64,000 nucleotides of DNA from Streptomyces albipurpureus. Lineage in GTDB: Bacteria > Actinomycetota > Actinomycetes > Streptomycetales > Streptomycetaceae. The stretch covers positions 19,680 through 83,679 of the forward strand of contig NZ_JAMQAW010000041.1 in NCBI RefSeq assembly GCF_023701525.1, written 5' to 3'. The notes under the pieces were generated by a model, which made no database searches, was not told where the DNA came from, and saw only the letters and a program-made list of their open reading frames with translations. A program made the translations under genes and the position numbers. Positions 53,117 through 61,318 of the stretch are shown here, one piece after another (the stretch's first letter is position 1; every line of letters begins with the position of its first letter).

Positions 53117-54747
53117 ACGTGAGCGCCCACGACGACGACCGAACCGACGGCACGCCCCCAGCCCCGCGCACAACGGGAACGGGCAAGCTCTACGGTGTCG
53201 GCCTCGGCCCCGGGGACCCGTCCCTGATGACCGTACGGGCGGTGGAGGTCATCGCCGCCGCCGATGTCATCGCGTACCACTCGGCCCGTCACGGCCGCTC
53301 CATCGCCCGCTCGATCGCCGCGCGGCACATTCGCGCGGATCACATCGAGGAGCGGCTGATGTATCCGCTGACGGTGGAGACCACCGACCACCCCGGCGGC
53401 TATCGGGGCGCGCTCAACGACTTCTACGAGCAGGCGTCGGCGCAGCTCGCCGCCCATCTCGACGCGGGCCGCACGGTCGCCGTGCTCGCTGAGGGAGATC
53501 CGCTCTTCTACGGCTCCTACCAGCACATGCACAAGCGGCTGGCCCATCGCTATCCGACCGAGGTGATCCCCGGGGTGACCTCGGTGAGCGCCGCGGCCGC
53601 CCGGCTCGGTGAACCGCTGGTCGAGGCCGACGAGGTGCTGACGATCCTGCCCGGCACCCTGCCCGAGGAGGAGTTGGCGGCGCGGCTCGCGGCGACCGAC
53701 TCGGCGGTGGTGATGAAGTTGGGGCGGACGTTCACCAAGGTCCGGCGGGCGCTGGAGCGTACGAACCGGCTGGACGAGGCCCGCTATGTCGAGCGCGCCA
53801 CCATGGCCGATGAACGCACCGAACGGCTCGCCGATGTGGCGGCGGACTCGGTGCCGTACTTCTCGGTGGCGGTGCTGCCGAGCCGGGTCGGCGCCATGCC
53901 CACCGCCCCGGCCCGCACCAGCGCGGCCGGTGAGGTCGTCGTCGTCGGCACCGGCCCCGCCGGGCCGCTCTGGCTCACCCCAGAGACCCGGGGTGCGCTG
54001 GCCGCCGCCGATGATCTCGTCGGCTACACCACCTACTTGGACCGGGTACCCGAACGCCCCGGCCAGCAGCGCCACGGCTCGGACAACCGGGTCGAGGCCG
54101 AACGCGCCGAGTTCGCCCTCCAGCTCGCCCAGCGCGGCCGGCGGGTGGCGGTCGTATCGGGCGGTGATCCCGGGGTGTTCGCCATGGCCACCGCGGTACT
54201 GGAAGTCGCCTCGCGCGACGAGTACACCGATGTGCCGGTACGGGTACTGCCGGGGGTGACCGCCGCCAACGCGGCGGCCGCCAAGGCCGGCGCCCCCCTC
54301 GGCCATGACTACGCCACCCTCTCGCTCTCCGACCGGCTCAAGCCCTGGGAAGTGATCGCGGAACGCCTACGGGCGGCAGCGGCGGCCGATCTGGTGCTGG
54401 CGCTCTACAACCCGGGGTCCCGCAGCCGAACCTGGCAGGTCGGCAAGGCCCGCGATCTGCTCCTCGAATACCGCTCGCCCCAAACCCCGGTGGTGCTGGG
54501 ACGGGACATCGGCGGCCCCGAGGAGTCGGTGCGGATCGTCCAGCTCGGCGAACTCGACCCGGCCGAGGTCGATATGCGCACGGTGCTGCTGGTGGGCTCT
54601 TCCCAGACCCAGACGGTACGCAGGGGCAATGGTGAAGGCGGCACCCAGATCGTCTGGACCCCGCGCCGCTACCCGGAGGTCTCGGAGTCCCCTGAGTCCC
54701 CTGAGTCCCCTGAGTCCCCTGAGTCGGCGAACGCCACGGCGAGCTGA
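53113..54747 (+). CDS. cobIJ: Fused precorrin-2 C20- / precorrin-3B C17-methyltransferase CobIJ
   Basis: 544 residues from the GTG at 53113, which overlaps the cobH stop (GTGA); GTG at 53119 is an alternative. Residues about 24-262 are CobI (KLYGVGLGPGDPSLMTVRAVEV, GDPLFYGSYQHMH, VIPGVTSVSAAAARLG, MKLGRTFTKVRRAL). Residues about 272-520 are CobJ (VVVVGTGPAGPLWLTPETRGAL, SGGDPGVFAMATAVLEVA, VLPGVTAANAAAAKAGAPLGHDY, LALYNPGSRSRTWQ, VVLGRDIGGPEESV). Both are class III tetrapyrrole methyltransferases. The fusion is common in Streptomyces. The C-terminus has five SPE repeats in the 79 bases shared with cobK. Confidence 0.96.
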   Translation: MNVSAHDDDRTDGTPPAPRTTGTGKLYGVGLGPGDPSLMTVRAVEVIAAADVIAYHSARHGRSIARSIAARHIRADHIEERLMYPLTVETTDHPGGYRGALNDFYEQASAQLAAHLDAGRTVAVLAEGDPLFYGSYQHMHKRLAHRYPTEVIPGVTSVSAAAARLGEPLVEADEVLTILPGTLPEEELAARLAATDSAVVMKLGRTFTKVRRALERTNRLDEARYVERATMADERTERLADVAADSVPYFSVAVLPSRVGAMPTAPARTSAAGEVVVVGTGPAGPLWLTPETRGALAAADDLVGYTTYLDRVPERPGQQRHGSDNRVEAERAEFALQLAQRGRRVAVVSGGDPGVFAMATAVLEVASRDEYTDVPVRVLPGVTAANAAAAKAGAPLGHDYATLSLSDRLKPWEVIAERLRAAAAADLVLALYNPGSRSRTWQVGKARDLLLEYRSPQTPVVLGRDIGGPEESVRIVQLGELDPAEVDMRTVLLVGSSQTQTVRRGNGEGGTQIVWTPRRYPEVSESPESPESPESPESANATAS

Positions 54748-55484
54748 GCCACCCAGTCGGCGGCCTCCTCCGGTGTCCCCACCACGGGCACCCCCTCGGG
54801 CGCGGGAGGCCGCCGCACCACCACCACCGGCAGCCCGGCCTCCCTCGCGGCAGCCAACTTCGGCGCGGTGGCCGCCCCACCGCTGTCCTTGGTCACCACC
54901 ACATCGATACGGTGCCGGCGCAGCAACTCCCGCTCGCCCTCCAGCGTGAACGGCCCCCGATCGAGAAGCACCTCCATCCGCTGCGGACCCGGCCCTTCCG
55001 GCGGGTCCACGGACCGTACGAGGAACCAGGGCTCGACCAGCCCGGCAAAGGCAGCGAGCCCCATCCGCCCGGTGGTCAAGAACACCCGCCCCCCGAGCCC
55101 CGCCACCACCTCAGCCGCCTCCCCCAACGACCCGACCTCATACCACCGGTCGCCTTCCTGGGCGGTCCACCCGGGCCGCCGCAGAGCCAGCAGCGGTACG
55201 GGTGCAATGGCGGCGGCCTGGGCCGCATTGAAGCTGATGACCTCGGCAAACGGATGCGTAGCATCCACGATCGCCCCCACCCCCTGCCCCCGCACCCACT
55301 CCACCATCCCCTCCACCCCACCGAAACCGCCAACCCGCACTTCCCCGGCAAGCGTCCCCGGCCGCGCTACCCGGCCGGCCAGGGAACTGGTTACTCGGAT
55401 GTTGCTCTGCTGCGGCTGTGACTGGTGCAGCAGCTCAGCGAGCTGACGGGCCTCGGTGGTACCGCCGAGGATGAGGAGGTGCAT
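54669..55484 (-). CDS. cobK: Precorrin-6A reductase CobK
   Basis: 271 residues. N-terminal Rossmann start MHLLILGGTTEARQLAELL, VDATHPFAEVISFNAAQAA (conserved DATHPFA), FLTTGRMGLAAFAGL, and the C-terminal VVTKDSGGAATAPKLAAAREAGLPVVVVRRP. NADPH-dependent reduction of precorrin-6A. Start at 55484 matches the family N-terminus; upstream frame is CRISPR. The C-terminus (FADSGDSGDSGDSGDSETSG) lies entirely in the repeat shared with cobIJ. Confidence 0.95.
   Translation of the reverse strand: MHLLILGGTTEARQLAELLHQSQPQQSNIRVTSSLAGRVARPGTLAGEVRVGGFGGVEGMVEWVRGQGVGAIVDATHPFAEVISFNAAQAAAIAPVPLLALRRPGWTAQEGDRWYEVGSLGEAAEVVAGLGGRVFLTTGRMGLAAFAGLVEPWFLVRSVDPPEGPGPQRMEVLLDRGPFTLEGERELLRRHRIDVVVTKDSGGAATAPKLAAAREAGLPVVVVRRPPAPEGVPVVGTPEEAADWVAQLAVAFADSGDSGDSGDSGDSETSG
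54685..54725. repeat. 9-base tandem repeat coding on both strands
   Basis: GAGTCCCCT repeated 4.5 times inside the convergent overlap of cobIJ and cobK: Ser-Pro-Glu on the plus strand, Asp-Ser-Gly on the minus. Confidence 0.95.
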
Positions 55485-55556
55485 GGGGGTGGACTCCGGG
55501 GATGCTGGCTGGCAGGGGTGCGCCGGGGGCGCTGCCGATAGCCAAGCACATGGGGA

Positions 55557-55829
55557 GATGGGAGCCCCGCGTGTGCGGGGACGACGGAAAACGAGCACGA
55601 CACGCCGACACTGAACGCGGAACACCCCCGCGTGTGCGGGGACGACGCACGGCCTCGCAAGCTGAGGACGAACGGGTACGGAAGACCCCCGCGTGTGCGG
55701 GGACGACGCGGGCCTGGATGGTGCGGATGACCTCTCCGGCGGAAGACCCCCGCGTGTGCGGGGACGACGGTGGGGCTTCTCCTTGCCCGGCTGCACATCG
55801 CGGAAGACCCCCGCGTGTGCGGGGACGAC
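55557..55829 (-). CRISPR. CRISPR array 1 (type I-E-like), five repeats
   Basis: Repeats at 55558, 55619, 55680, 55741 and 55802 with an exact 61-base period; 29-base repeat plus 32-base spacers, four spacers. In transcript orientation the repeat starts GTCGTCCCCGCACACGCGGG and ends GGTCTTCCG. The repeat farthest from the leader (55558) is degenerate, as expected. The leader is at the high-coordinate end, so transcription is on the minus strand. The array begins about 70 bases from the cobK start. Spacers are all different from one another. Confidence 0.95.
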
Positions 55830-55886
55830 ACTTACTGACCTGCGACGATTCTAGCGATCATGGTCGATTTCATTTAGTTGGAATCC
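55830..55886 (-). promoter_or_regulatory. Leader of CRISPR array 1
   Basis: 57 AT-rich bases next to the youngest repeat, 50 of 57 identical to the sequence at the same position beside array 2 (shared CTGACCTGCG, GATTCTAGCGATCA, TTTAGTTGGAATCC on the plus strand). Conservation between loci supports a leader used for transcription and spacer integration. Confidence 0.88.
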
Positions 55887-56005
55887 TGGCATCGAACCTC
55901 CAACACATCCGCATTCAGCCCGACGAACTCCCGTGCACTGGATGACAGTGAGCCCCGCCGCTCCGGAGGACCGGAGTCGACGGGGCTCGGGATGGAGCTG
56001 GTCGA

Positions 56006-56218
56006 CTAAACCTCGCTGGAACGGGCGAGGGTAACCAGCCCGGCGAACGCTGTGGGTGACACCATGAGGGCCACGCCAGTGGGGCGCTTACTGTCCCGGA
56101 GGGGGACGACACCAGTAGCCAACGCGTGGCCGGGGGCCCACTCCACGCAGGACCCGCCGTTGCCGCTGTACGAGGATTTGACCCAACGAAGTTGTGGAGA
56201 CTGAGAGTCGGTCGTCAC
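56006..56218 (-). CDS. DUF397 protein
   Basis: 70 residues, complete DUF397: LRWVKSSYSGNGGSCVEWAPG, VPLRDSKRPTGVALMVSPTAFAGLV. ATG at 56218 overlaps the XRE gene stop (ATGA). DUF397 proteins pair with DUF5753 regulators as antagonist partners in Streptomyces development and toxin-antitoxin-like control. The partner is the gene just upstream. Confidence 0.95.
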   Translation of the reverse strand: MTTDSQSPQLRWVKSSYSGNGGSCVEWAPGHALATGVVPLRDSKRPTGVALMVSPTAFAGLVTLARSSEV

Positions 56219-57054
56219 AGGGTGCCCTTTCGTGTCTGAGTGATCATGTCTACAGACGCCGCTTGGGAGAGCGCGTGTGCCTGCATCTGATGGTAGGCCC
56301 TCAGTAGGGGCACCACAGAGTTGAGTTCGCGGTCCAAGTGCCCGTGCGTCTGCGACTCGACGTAGGAGAACACCGAGCGATCAGACAGGGTCAATAGATT
56401 GACCAACCGATTGAATGGCCGTTCCTCGCCGATTGCGTAGGGGGCGAGCTGAAACACGGTGTTCGACTCCTCAGCGAACTCGACCAAGCGCGCCAACTGC
56501 CGATCCATGACTTCATGCCCCCCGATCGGTCGGCGGATACAGCTCTCATCCAGCACCACAAACAACAGAGGTGGTAGCGGTCGCGCCAAGGCGGCTTGGC
56601 GCTCTATCAGGAACGTCACCCGTTCCTGCGCCTGTTCGGCCGTGATGGAGCCTCGCCTCACATTGCTCGCCTCAAGGGCCGCCGCGTACTCCGGTGTCTG
56701 GAGCAATCCGGGGATAAGGCCGGACTCAAACAGCCGGATCTCTGCCGCCCGAGCCTCATACCCGACGTACTCCGGGTAGCCCTCAAGTAACGAGCCATTG
56801 TGCATCTCATGCCACTGGCGTTCGAACGTATCTACCATTCCTGCCATGCCAAAGACCCCATCGGCAGCTTTCGCAAAGCGCAAAGAAGGCGACTTGCGCG
56901 TAGTTTCAACGCCCGAAATATGCCCACTGGAAATGCCCATGCGTGCGGACAGATCATCTTGCGTCCAGCCGCGTACCTCACGCGAGCTGCGCAGACGCGC
57001 CCCGAACGCCGCTTGCGCCGATGCGTCCGGGTTCAAATCCTTGCGGTTCACCAT
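56215..57054 (-). CDS. XRE/DUF5753 transcriptional regulator
   Basis: 279 residues. HTH at about 12-70 (FGARLRSSREVRGWTQDDLSARMGISSGHISGVE). DUF5753 from about 100: EYVGYEARAAEIRLFESGLIPGLLQTPEYA, LPPLLFVVLDESCIRRPIGG, VMDRQLARLVEFAEE, FQLAPYA, and SVFSYVESQTHG. Start at 57054 has GGAGGTCAG upstream. Binds DNA and is modulated by the DUF397 partner. Located between two CRISPR arrays; divergent from the small genes at 57159. Confidence 0.95.
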   Translation of the reverse strand: MVNRKDLNPDASAQAAFGARLRSSREVRGWTQDDLSARMGISSGHISGVETTRKSPSLRFAKAADGVFGMAGMVDTFERQWHEMHNGSLLEGYPEYVGYEARAAEIRLFESGLIPGLLQTPEYAAALEASNVRRGSITAEQAQERVTFLIERQAALARPLPPLLFVVLDESCIRRPIGGHEVMDRQLARLVEFAEESNTVFQLAPYAIGEERPFNRLVNLLTLSDRSVFSYVESQTHGHLDRELNSVVPLLRAYHQMQAHALSQAASVDMITQTRKGTL

Positions 57055-57158
57055 CTGACCTCCAACTGACCTGTCCTTACAGCCACGTTGATCGAGTCCT
57101 GACTCTAGGCCAATCTGAATCCGCCCGGTAGTGGAATGACTACGGAGAGGAGTGGCCT

Positions 57159-57410
57159 GTGTCTGGCGAGAGGGTAGCTGAACGACAGACACCCCAACTC
57201 AGCGTCGGCGAGCTGGCGTACGACACCGCGAGGGGCGCGCTCGGCGTGGTCATGGACATAGGCACAGTGCAGGGCAGCTACACCCTCCGTCCGCCCGGAG
57301 GCGGCATCGAATGGGACGTGTCCGATGTCGATGTCCGTCTCGCCACGGTGTCGGACCGGCTCCGACCCGCTCTGTCCGAGGTGAACACACGTAGTAGGCG
57401 CGGGGGCTGA
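57159..57410 (+). CDS. Hypothetical protein, XRE-linked, 83 residues
   Basis: GTG at 57159 (GGAGAGGAG upstream). LSVGELAYDTARGALGVVMDIG, a beta-rich core TVQGSYTLRPPGGGIEWDVSDVDVR, and a basic tail. Such small proteins are usually found divergent from XRE/DUF397 pairs in Streptomyces. Function unknown. Confidence 0.8.
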   Translation: MSGERVAERQTPQLSVGELAYDTARGALGVVMDIGTVQGSYTLRPPGGGIEWDVSDVDVRLATVSDRLRPALSEVNTRSRRGG

Positions 57411-57412
57411 GC

Positions 57413-57688
57413 ATGATCAGACGGTTTCGTGAACTTCTGTGGACCCTGAAACGCGTGGACTCCATGGCGGTACGGACACACATCGAGTGCGTGTCCGGTG
57501 CCAAGCCATGCGGCGCGGAGCCCCCCGCGACTGGTGCGGAGACAACTCCGGAGGTCGCCGAGGCCTGGGCGGAGTTCCACTTCAAGACGACCGGACACCG
57601 ACGCTTCGAGCGGGTGTACTGCGACACCGTCCAGTGGGACCCCCCGACCGACGTGGACCCGAGAACCATCGAGGGAGTGTCTACGTGA
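57413..57688 (+). CDS. DUF7848-type small protein
   Basis: 91 residues, two bases after the previous stop. IECVSGAKPCGAEPP near 24-38 with two Cys, then VAEAWAEFHFKTTGHRRFERVYCD; the pattern C...CG...W..FH..TGH.RF fits the DUF7848 zinc-ribbon-like family frequent in Streptomyces accessory regions. Function unknown. Confidence 0.8.
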   Translation: MIRRFRELLWTLKRVDSMAVRTHIECVSGAKPCGAEPPATGAETTPEVAEAWAEFHFKTTGHRRFERVYCDTVQWDPPTDVDPRTIEGVST

Positions 57689-57865
57689 CACGATCCGCCG
57701 CCTTCACGCATGGGGGTCGCCCGATACCGGAAGCGATAGTTGCGCATCCCCCTGTTGAGCAGACGCATCTGAAAGCCCGCACCCGTCGCATCACCCTCTG
57801 AGAACGTCCGCCCCCTGAATACCCGGCCACTCTGATTCGCGGGTTCATCATGCGGGGCGGTCACC

Positions 57866-57907
57866 GGTCCGCCCGACTTCCGCTGAGGGTCGGCAGTCGG
57901 GCGGACC
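57866..57907 (+). terminator. Hairpin after DUF7848 gene
   Basis: Perfect 13-base stem (GGTCCGCCCGACT / AGTCGGGCGGACC) with a 16-base loop. Confidence 0.8.
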
Positions 57908-58038
57908 ACCTACCCCCGCTTCGTGCGGCAGCGTCCCCCTGACGCTGCGGAGGAACGCACGGAGCGGCACCCCCTCGCGTCCGGTGCGGTCACCACCTGG
58001 GCCGAGGGAAGGGGAGCGAACCAACGCATTCGCTCCCG

Positions 58039-58079
58039 GCCCCGGTCGCCCTCCCGGCCCCCGCACGGGCGACCGGGGC
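58039..58079. terminator. Second hairpin in the 57689-58222 spacer
   Basis: Perfect 13-base stem (GCCCCGGTCGCCC / GGGCGACCGGGGC) with a 15-base loop. The rest of this 530-base spacer holds no gene that I can support. Confidence 0.75.
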
Positions 58080-58222
58080 TAACCCCACCCAACGACAGGA
58101 CGCCCGGCCAACCAACTGCCCGCGTCCAGCGCTTCCAAAGCCACAAACAGAACGCCCCAAGGGACCGGTCCTACGCGGTTCCTCGGGGCTCGCCGAAGCA
58201 GTTCTGAGGAGCTGAACGACGT

Positions 58223-58564
58223 ATGCGCAATCCTATCGTCCGTGCCCTCGCCTGGGTGCTCAACCGCTTCTGCACTCGCGAGCCAGGACGTCACTCCGCC
58301 CAGCACCTCGCACAGCGCCCGGCCCCGACCCCCGTCCAGCCGTGCGCACCGGATTTCATCGCTGAATTGCGGGCATGGTCCCGACCGTGGACCGGCCCGA
58401 GCTCAGAACTCGCACGCTCGATCTTCCGAGCCGAAGAGACAGACCACCTCACGCCCGAGTGCCGCGAACGCTACTTCGCAACAGCGTGGGCCGAACGCGG
58501 CTACGACTATCCCTACGTCGCCTTAACGGGTGTTCACCAGGTCCCCACGGGGGTACACACATGA
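58223..58564 (+). CDS. Hypothetical protein, 113 residues
   Basis: MRNPIVRALAWVLNRFCTRE start, Pro/Ala/Gln-rich middle, then LRAWSRPWTGPSSELARSIFRAEET and a C-terminal HLTPECRERYFATAWAERGYDYPY. I recognise it as a recurrent Streptomyces accessory protein type, next to a small zinc-ribbon-like gene, without known function. GAGGAG upstream. Overlaps the next gene by ATGA. Confidence 0.7.
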   Translation: MRNPIVRALAWVLNRFCTREPGRHSAQHLAQRPAPTPVQPCAPDFIAELRAWSRPWTGPSSELARSIFRAEETDHLTPECRERYFATAWAERGYDYPYVALTGVHQVPTGVHT

Positions 58565-58764
58565 CCCGCGACGGACTCACAGCCAAGACCCCCGCAGAGT
58601 TCGGCGCGGTGTGCTGCATCTGTCGCTGCTGGACCCTGGCGCCTCTTCCGGTCCGGTATGTCGAGCGCATGAGCGGCGCACCGATAACTCTCTACGCCTG
58701 CCCTCCCCACGCCGAAACCCTGACCCCGGCCCCCAACCCTGGTGAGCTTGAGGCCGACACATAG
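58561..58764 (+). CDS. Small cysteine-rich hypothetical protein, 67 residues
   Basis: MTRDGLTAKTPAEFGAVCCIC, with CCICRCW and a later CPPH: likely a mononuclear zinc site CxxC...CxxH. Coupled to the upstream gene. Function unknown. Confidence 0.72.
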   Translation: MTRDGLTAKTPAEFGAVCCICRCWTLAPLPVRYVERMSGAPITLYACPPHAETLTPAPNPGELEADT

Positions 58765-58784
58765 ACACCCACCAGATGGCGAAC

Positions 58785-58816
58785 AGCCCCGCTCGACCAA
58801 GTGCCGAGTCGGGGCT
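58785..58816 (+). terminator. Hairpin after the 58.2-58.8 kb pair
   Basis: AGCCCCG-CTCG pairs with CGAG-TCGGGGCT with one bulge, 21 bases after the stop. Confidence 0.75.
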
Positions 58817-58869
58817 ACGCCATTCACCTCCCGCCCGGATGCCCAGCGCTCACGGCGAGACCAGCTAGG

Positions 58870-59081
58870 CGGAACAACCCCGCGCGTGCGGGGACCACGG
58901 CGGTGGGGGAGGACTGCCCATTACGCCCTCCGGACCACCCCCGCGCGTGCGGGGACCACGTGATCCTCCCCAGAAATACATGGGAGGCCTGAGGACCACC
59001 CCCGCGCGTGCGGGGACCACGGCGACGGCGCGGACTTCCCCGACCGGGTCCACGGACCACCCCCGCGCGTGCGGGGACCAC
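58870..59081 (-). CRISPR. CRISPR array 2 (type I-E-like), four repeats
   Basis: Repeats at 58871, 58932, 58993 and 59054, 61-base period, three spacers of 32 bases. In transcript orientation the repeat begins GTGGTCCCCGCACGCGCGGG and ends GGTGGTCC; array 1 differs at a few positions. The leader-distal repeat (58871) is degenerate (GGAACAACCCC in plus orientation). Confidence 0.95.
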
Positions 59082-59138
59082 ACTTCCTGACCTGCGGTGA
59101 TTCTAGCGATCACGGGCGGTTTCCTTTAGTTGGAATCC
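59082..59138 (-). promoter_or_regulatory. Leader of CRISPR array 2
   Basis: AT-rich 57 bases next to the youngest repeat, homologous to the array 1 leader (7 differences). It ends at the repeat with GCAGGTCAGGAAGT in transcript orientation, which is also found before the mini-array at 36764. Confidence 0.88.
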
Positions 59139-59262
59139 AAGGCCACACCCCCCCATCGCCCCGCCCACCATCATGACGCCCCCTTCCTCCTCTAGGACGC
59201 TCCCCGACCGCCACAAACAAGCAGCCAGGCCAACCGCCTAAGCCAGAGATGCAGTGCCCCCC

Positions 59263-59508
59263 TCAAGGCGGCGGAATAAGTCGTACAGCAGTCACTTTGA
59301 GTACCGACTGAGCTACGTAGTACACAACGATCACTCCAGCCACGATCACCTGGCGCCGGTCCTTCTCCCCGCCGACCGCATGGGACCGGTGCCCATAGGG
59401 GTCACGGCCAAGGGTCCGGTTCATCGTGGATTTGAACTCGCGGGTGGACTGCATATGTTTGAGCGCCGTCTCGGCAACCGGCGCATAGGCGATTTCGTAG
59501 CGGCTCAC
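59263..59508 (-). CDS. RelE/ParE-like toxin, module 1
   Basis: 81 residues. YEIAYAPVAETALKHM, FKSTMNRTLGRDPYGHRSHAVGG, DRRQVIVAGVIVVYYVAQSVLKVTAVR: the strand-helix-sheet order of RelE-type mRNA interferases. The RelE catalytic Arg/Tyr set is only partly recognisable (Arg51, Arg52, Tyr63). ATG at 59508 overlaps the antitoxin gene (ATGA). Confidence 0.82.
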   Translation of the reverse strand: MSRYEIAYAPVAETALKHMQSTREFKSTMNRTLGRDPYGHRSHAVGGEKDRRQVIVAGVIVVYYVAQSVLKVTAVRLIPPP

Positions 59509-59750
59509 TCGGTGTCCTGGTCCCGCGCCCGGAGTTGGGCGAAGGTCTCCTCGTCTTCCGGTTCAGAGGCAATCCGCACGATCCAATCCTGCATGACCTG
59601 TTCGATGGTGTGCACATTCGCGGAGAAGACTTCGTCCAGGAAGTCTCTCTGCTGATCTCCCACGAGAACATCCCGGATACCGGCCACCGTTGCGGGCACA
59701 TTGACCTTCTCGCCACCGCGGATGGTCCATAGCCTGTCGCCTTCAGCCAT
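59505..59750 (-). CDS. Antitoxin of module 1
   Basis: 81 residues from the ATG at 59750 (GAGAGG upstream). RLWTIRGGEKVNVPATVAGIRDVLVGDQQRDFLDEVF then an acidic helical tail ASEPEDEETFAQLRARDQ. It resembles the antitoxin in the divergent module at 60148 (VNVPATVAGIRxxL / IVLPATINGIRxxL). Function by operon position and paralogy. Confidence 0.75.
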   Translation of the reverse strand: MAEGDRLWTIRGGEKVNVPATVAGIRDVLVGDQQRDFLDEVFSANVHTIEQVMQDWIVRIASEPEDEETFAQLRARDQDTE

Positions 59751-60147
59751 CACCAGAACCCTCTCCTCACACAGGAACACCGCTCCATGACACGGCCCGG
59801 CCCGTCATACAAGCCCGAGCAACCATTCAACTAGCTTCCACCTCCCAGAGACTGCCTCTGTAAGGCCTCCATCCCTCCTGGCGGAGCATCAGCTAGAACG
59901 CGCGCCCCCGCGCCCATGTCGCCGCCGCCCTCCGGTATCTGGCTGCCATAGGCTGGAAACCGCCGTGGGCCGATGAAGTGACATAACCGTCCGTATCCAA
60001 GAAGTTGCGTGAATCAGTTCTGGAGCGGAGCATGCTGACGCCCCGTTCAATATGTTCCCGCTCCGCTCTCACTCGACCGCCGATGTCGGTAGCGGGGCTG
60101 CTCGCACGGGTAACTTGTCCAAGGACGCGTGCGGAGATGAGGAGTGG
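59751..60147. other. Divergent spacer between the two toxin-antitoxin modules
   Basis: About 400 bases; holds promoters of both modules. Low-GC stretch GAAGTGACATAACCGTCCGTATCC at 59976-59999. No gene seen. Confidence 0.45.
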
Positions 60148-60462
60148 ATGGGCGAGCCGGAAGCTGGGAAGACCTTCAGCACCTATCTGGATGGGGACCA
60201 GATCGTGTTGCCCGCGACCATCAACGGCATCCGGAAGGCCCTACCACCCCATCTTCGGCGCCAGTTTGACGCCGAGGTGGGGGAGACGGCCGCGGAGGAA
60301 CTGTTCGTCGTGTTGGCGGGTTGGGCGGAGAGGACCCGGCCGGACCTCATCGCGGCGAAGGACGCCATCTTCAGGCGTCTGGCGCAGGGTGACCATTCCG
60401 GCCTCATCTCCGAGGAAGAAGTGAACGATTTCTTCGGCCCGGACGAGACGAGTGCAGAGTGA
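60148..60462 (+). CDS. Antitoxin of module 2
   Basis: 104 residues from ATG at 60148 (GAGGAG upstream). FSTYLDGDQIVLPATINGIRKALPP, FDAEVGETAAEELFVVLAGW, then ISEEEVNDFFGPDETSAE. Paralogous to the antitoxin at 59505, with an extra acidic tail. Coupled to the toxin gene by GTGA. Confidence 0.75.
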   Translation: MGEPEAGKTFSTYLDGDQIVLPATINGIRKALPPHLRRQFDAEVGETAAEELFVVLAGWAERTRPDLIAAKDAIFRRLAQGDHSGLISEEEVNDFFGPDETSAE

Positions 60463-60704
60463 GCGGCCATCGAGTTGCCTATACCGATCTGGCGCATGAC
60501 GCGCTGAAGAAGATGAGCGCTGAACGTCTTCACGGCTTCCGGCAGGACATCCGCAGAGTCGCCATCGACCCACGTGGATTCGGGGACCCGGTAGGCGGGT
60601 TGCGGGACAAACGCCGAGCGGTGCTCGCGGGTACGGTGACCGACTACTGGATCAGCGGAAGCGTGCTCACCGTCACCGTTGTCACCATCGTTCACACCGA
60701 CTGA
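60459..60704 (+). CDS. RelE/ParE-like toxin, module 2
   Basis: 81 residues from GTG at 60459. RVAYTDLAHDALKKM, FRQDIRRVAIDPRGFGDPVGG, DKRRAVLAGTVTDYWISGSVLTVTVV. Shares DPxGxxxxxVGGxxDxRxVxAG and YxxxxSVLxVT with the toxin at 59263, so the two arose by duplication or belong to one family. Confidence 0.82.
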   Translation: MSGHRVAYTDLAHDALKKMSAERLHGFRQDIRRVAIDPRGFGDPVGGLRDKRRAVLAGTVTDYWISGSVLTVTVVTIVHTD

Positions 60705-60743
60705 CGTCCTGGCACGGCGTAAGGATTCCATGCTGCCCCACGG

Positions 60744-61301
60744 TCAAGGCCGCGGGGCGCCCACCCACTCGTGATCGAGAATCGCGTGCACCACCGAGTC
60801 CCGCCACACCCCGGATTTCTGAATGTGTCCCCGGATGGTGCCTTCCTCGACCATCCCCGCAGCAGCCATGGTGCTCGCTGAGGCTGAGTTGAGAGGGGAG
60901 CGTGCACCCCAGACGCGGTGAAGGGCCAGTTCCTCAAAGGCGAGACCGAGAAGTAGATCCACCGTTTCCCTGCCGAACCCCTTGCCCCAGACGTCGGCCC
61001 GTAGCGCGAACCCGAAAGTGCAGGCGCTCTGCTGGTGGGGGTCAAGAGCGAGGCGCCCGACCCCGACCAAGGCGTTGCTGTCCCGCTCAACGACGGCGAG
61101 GGCATACTCACTGCGTGGTGTCACCGTGGCGGCCGCGATGCCCCGCGTGACGATGGCGTCCACATCGTCCTTGCTGCGGGGTTCGAACGACAGGTGCCGA
61201 GTCACCTCCGCATCGCCATAGATCGCGTAGACAGCCTCAACGTCGCCGATTTGGCACTCACGGAGTATGAGACGCGCACTGCCGCGGTTGACTGGGTACA
61301 T
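60744..61301 (-). CDS. GNAT acetyltransferase (RimJ/RimL type)
   Basis: 185 residues. LILRECQIGDVEAVYAIYGDAEVTRHLSF is the N-terminal RimJ-like block; acetyl-CoA loop FALRADVWGKGFGRETVDLLLGLAFEEL, then RVWGARSPLNSASASTMAAAGMVEEGTIR, ending DSVVHAILDHEW. ATG at 61301. Substrate unknown. Ends convergently with the toxin gene. Confidence 0.92.
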   Translation of the reverse strand: MYPVNRGSARLILRECQIGDVEAVYAIYGDAEVTRHLSFEPRSKDDVDAIVTRGIAAATVTPRSEYALAVVERDSNALVGVGRLALDPHQQSACTFGFALRADVWGKGFGRETVDLLLGLAFEELALHRVWGARSPLNSASASTMAAAGMVEEGTIRGHIQKSGVWRDSVVHAILDHEWVGAPRP

Positions 61302-61318
61302 GCACAAAACTCTACTGT

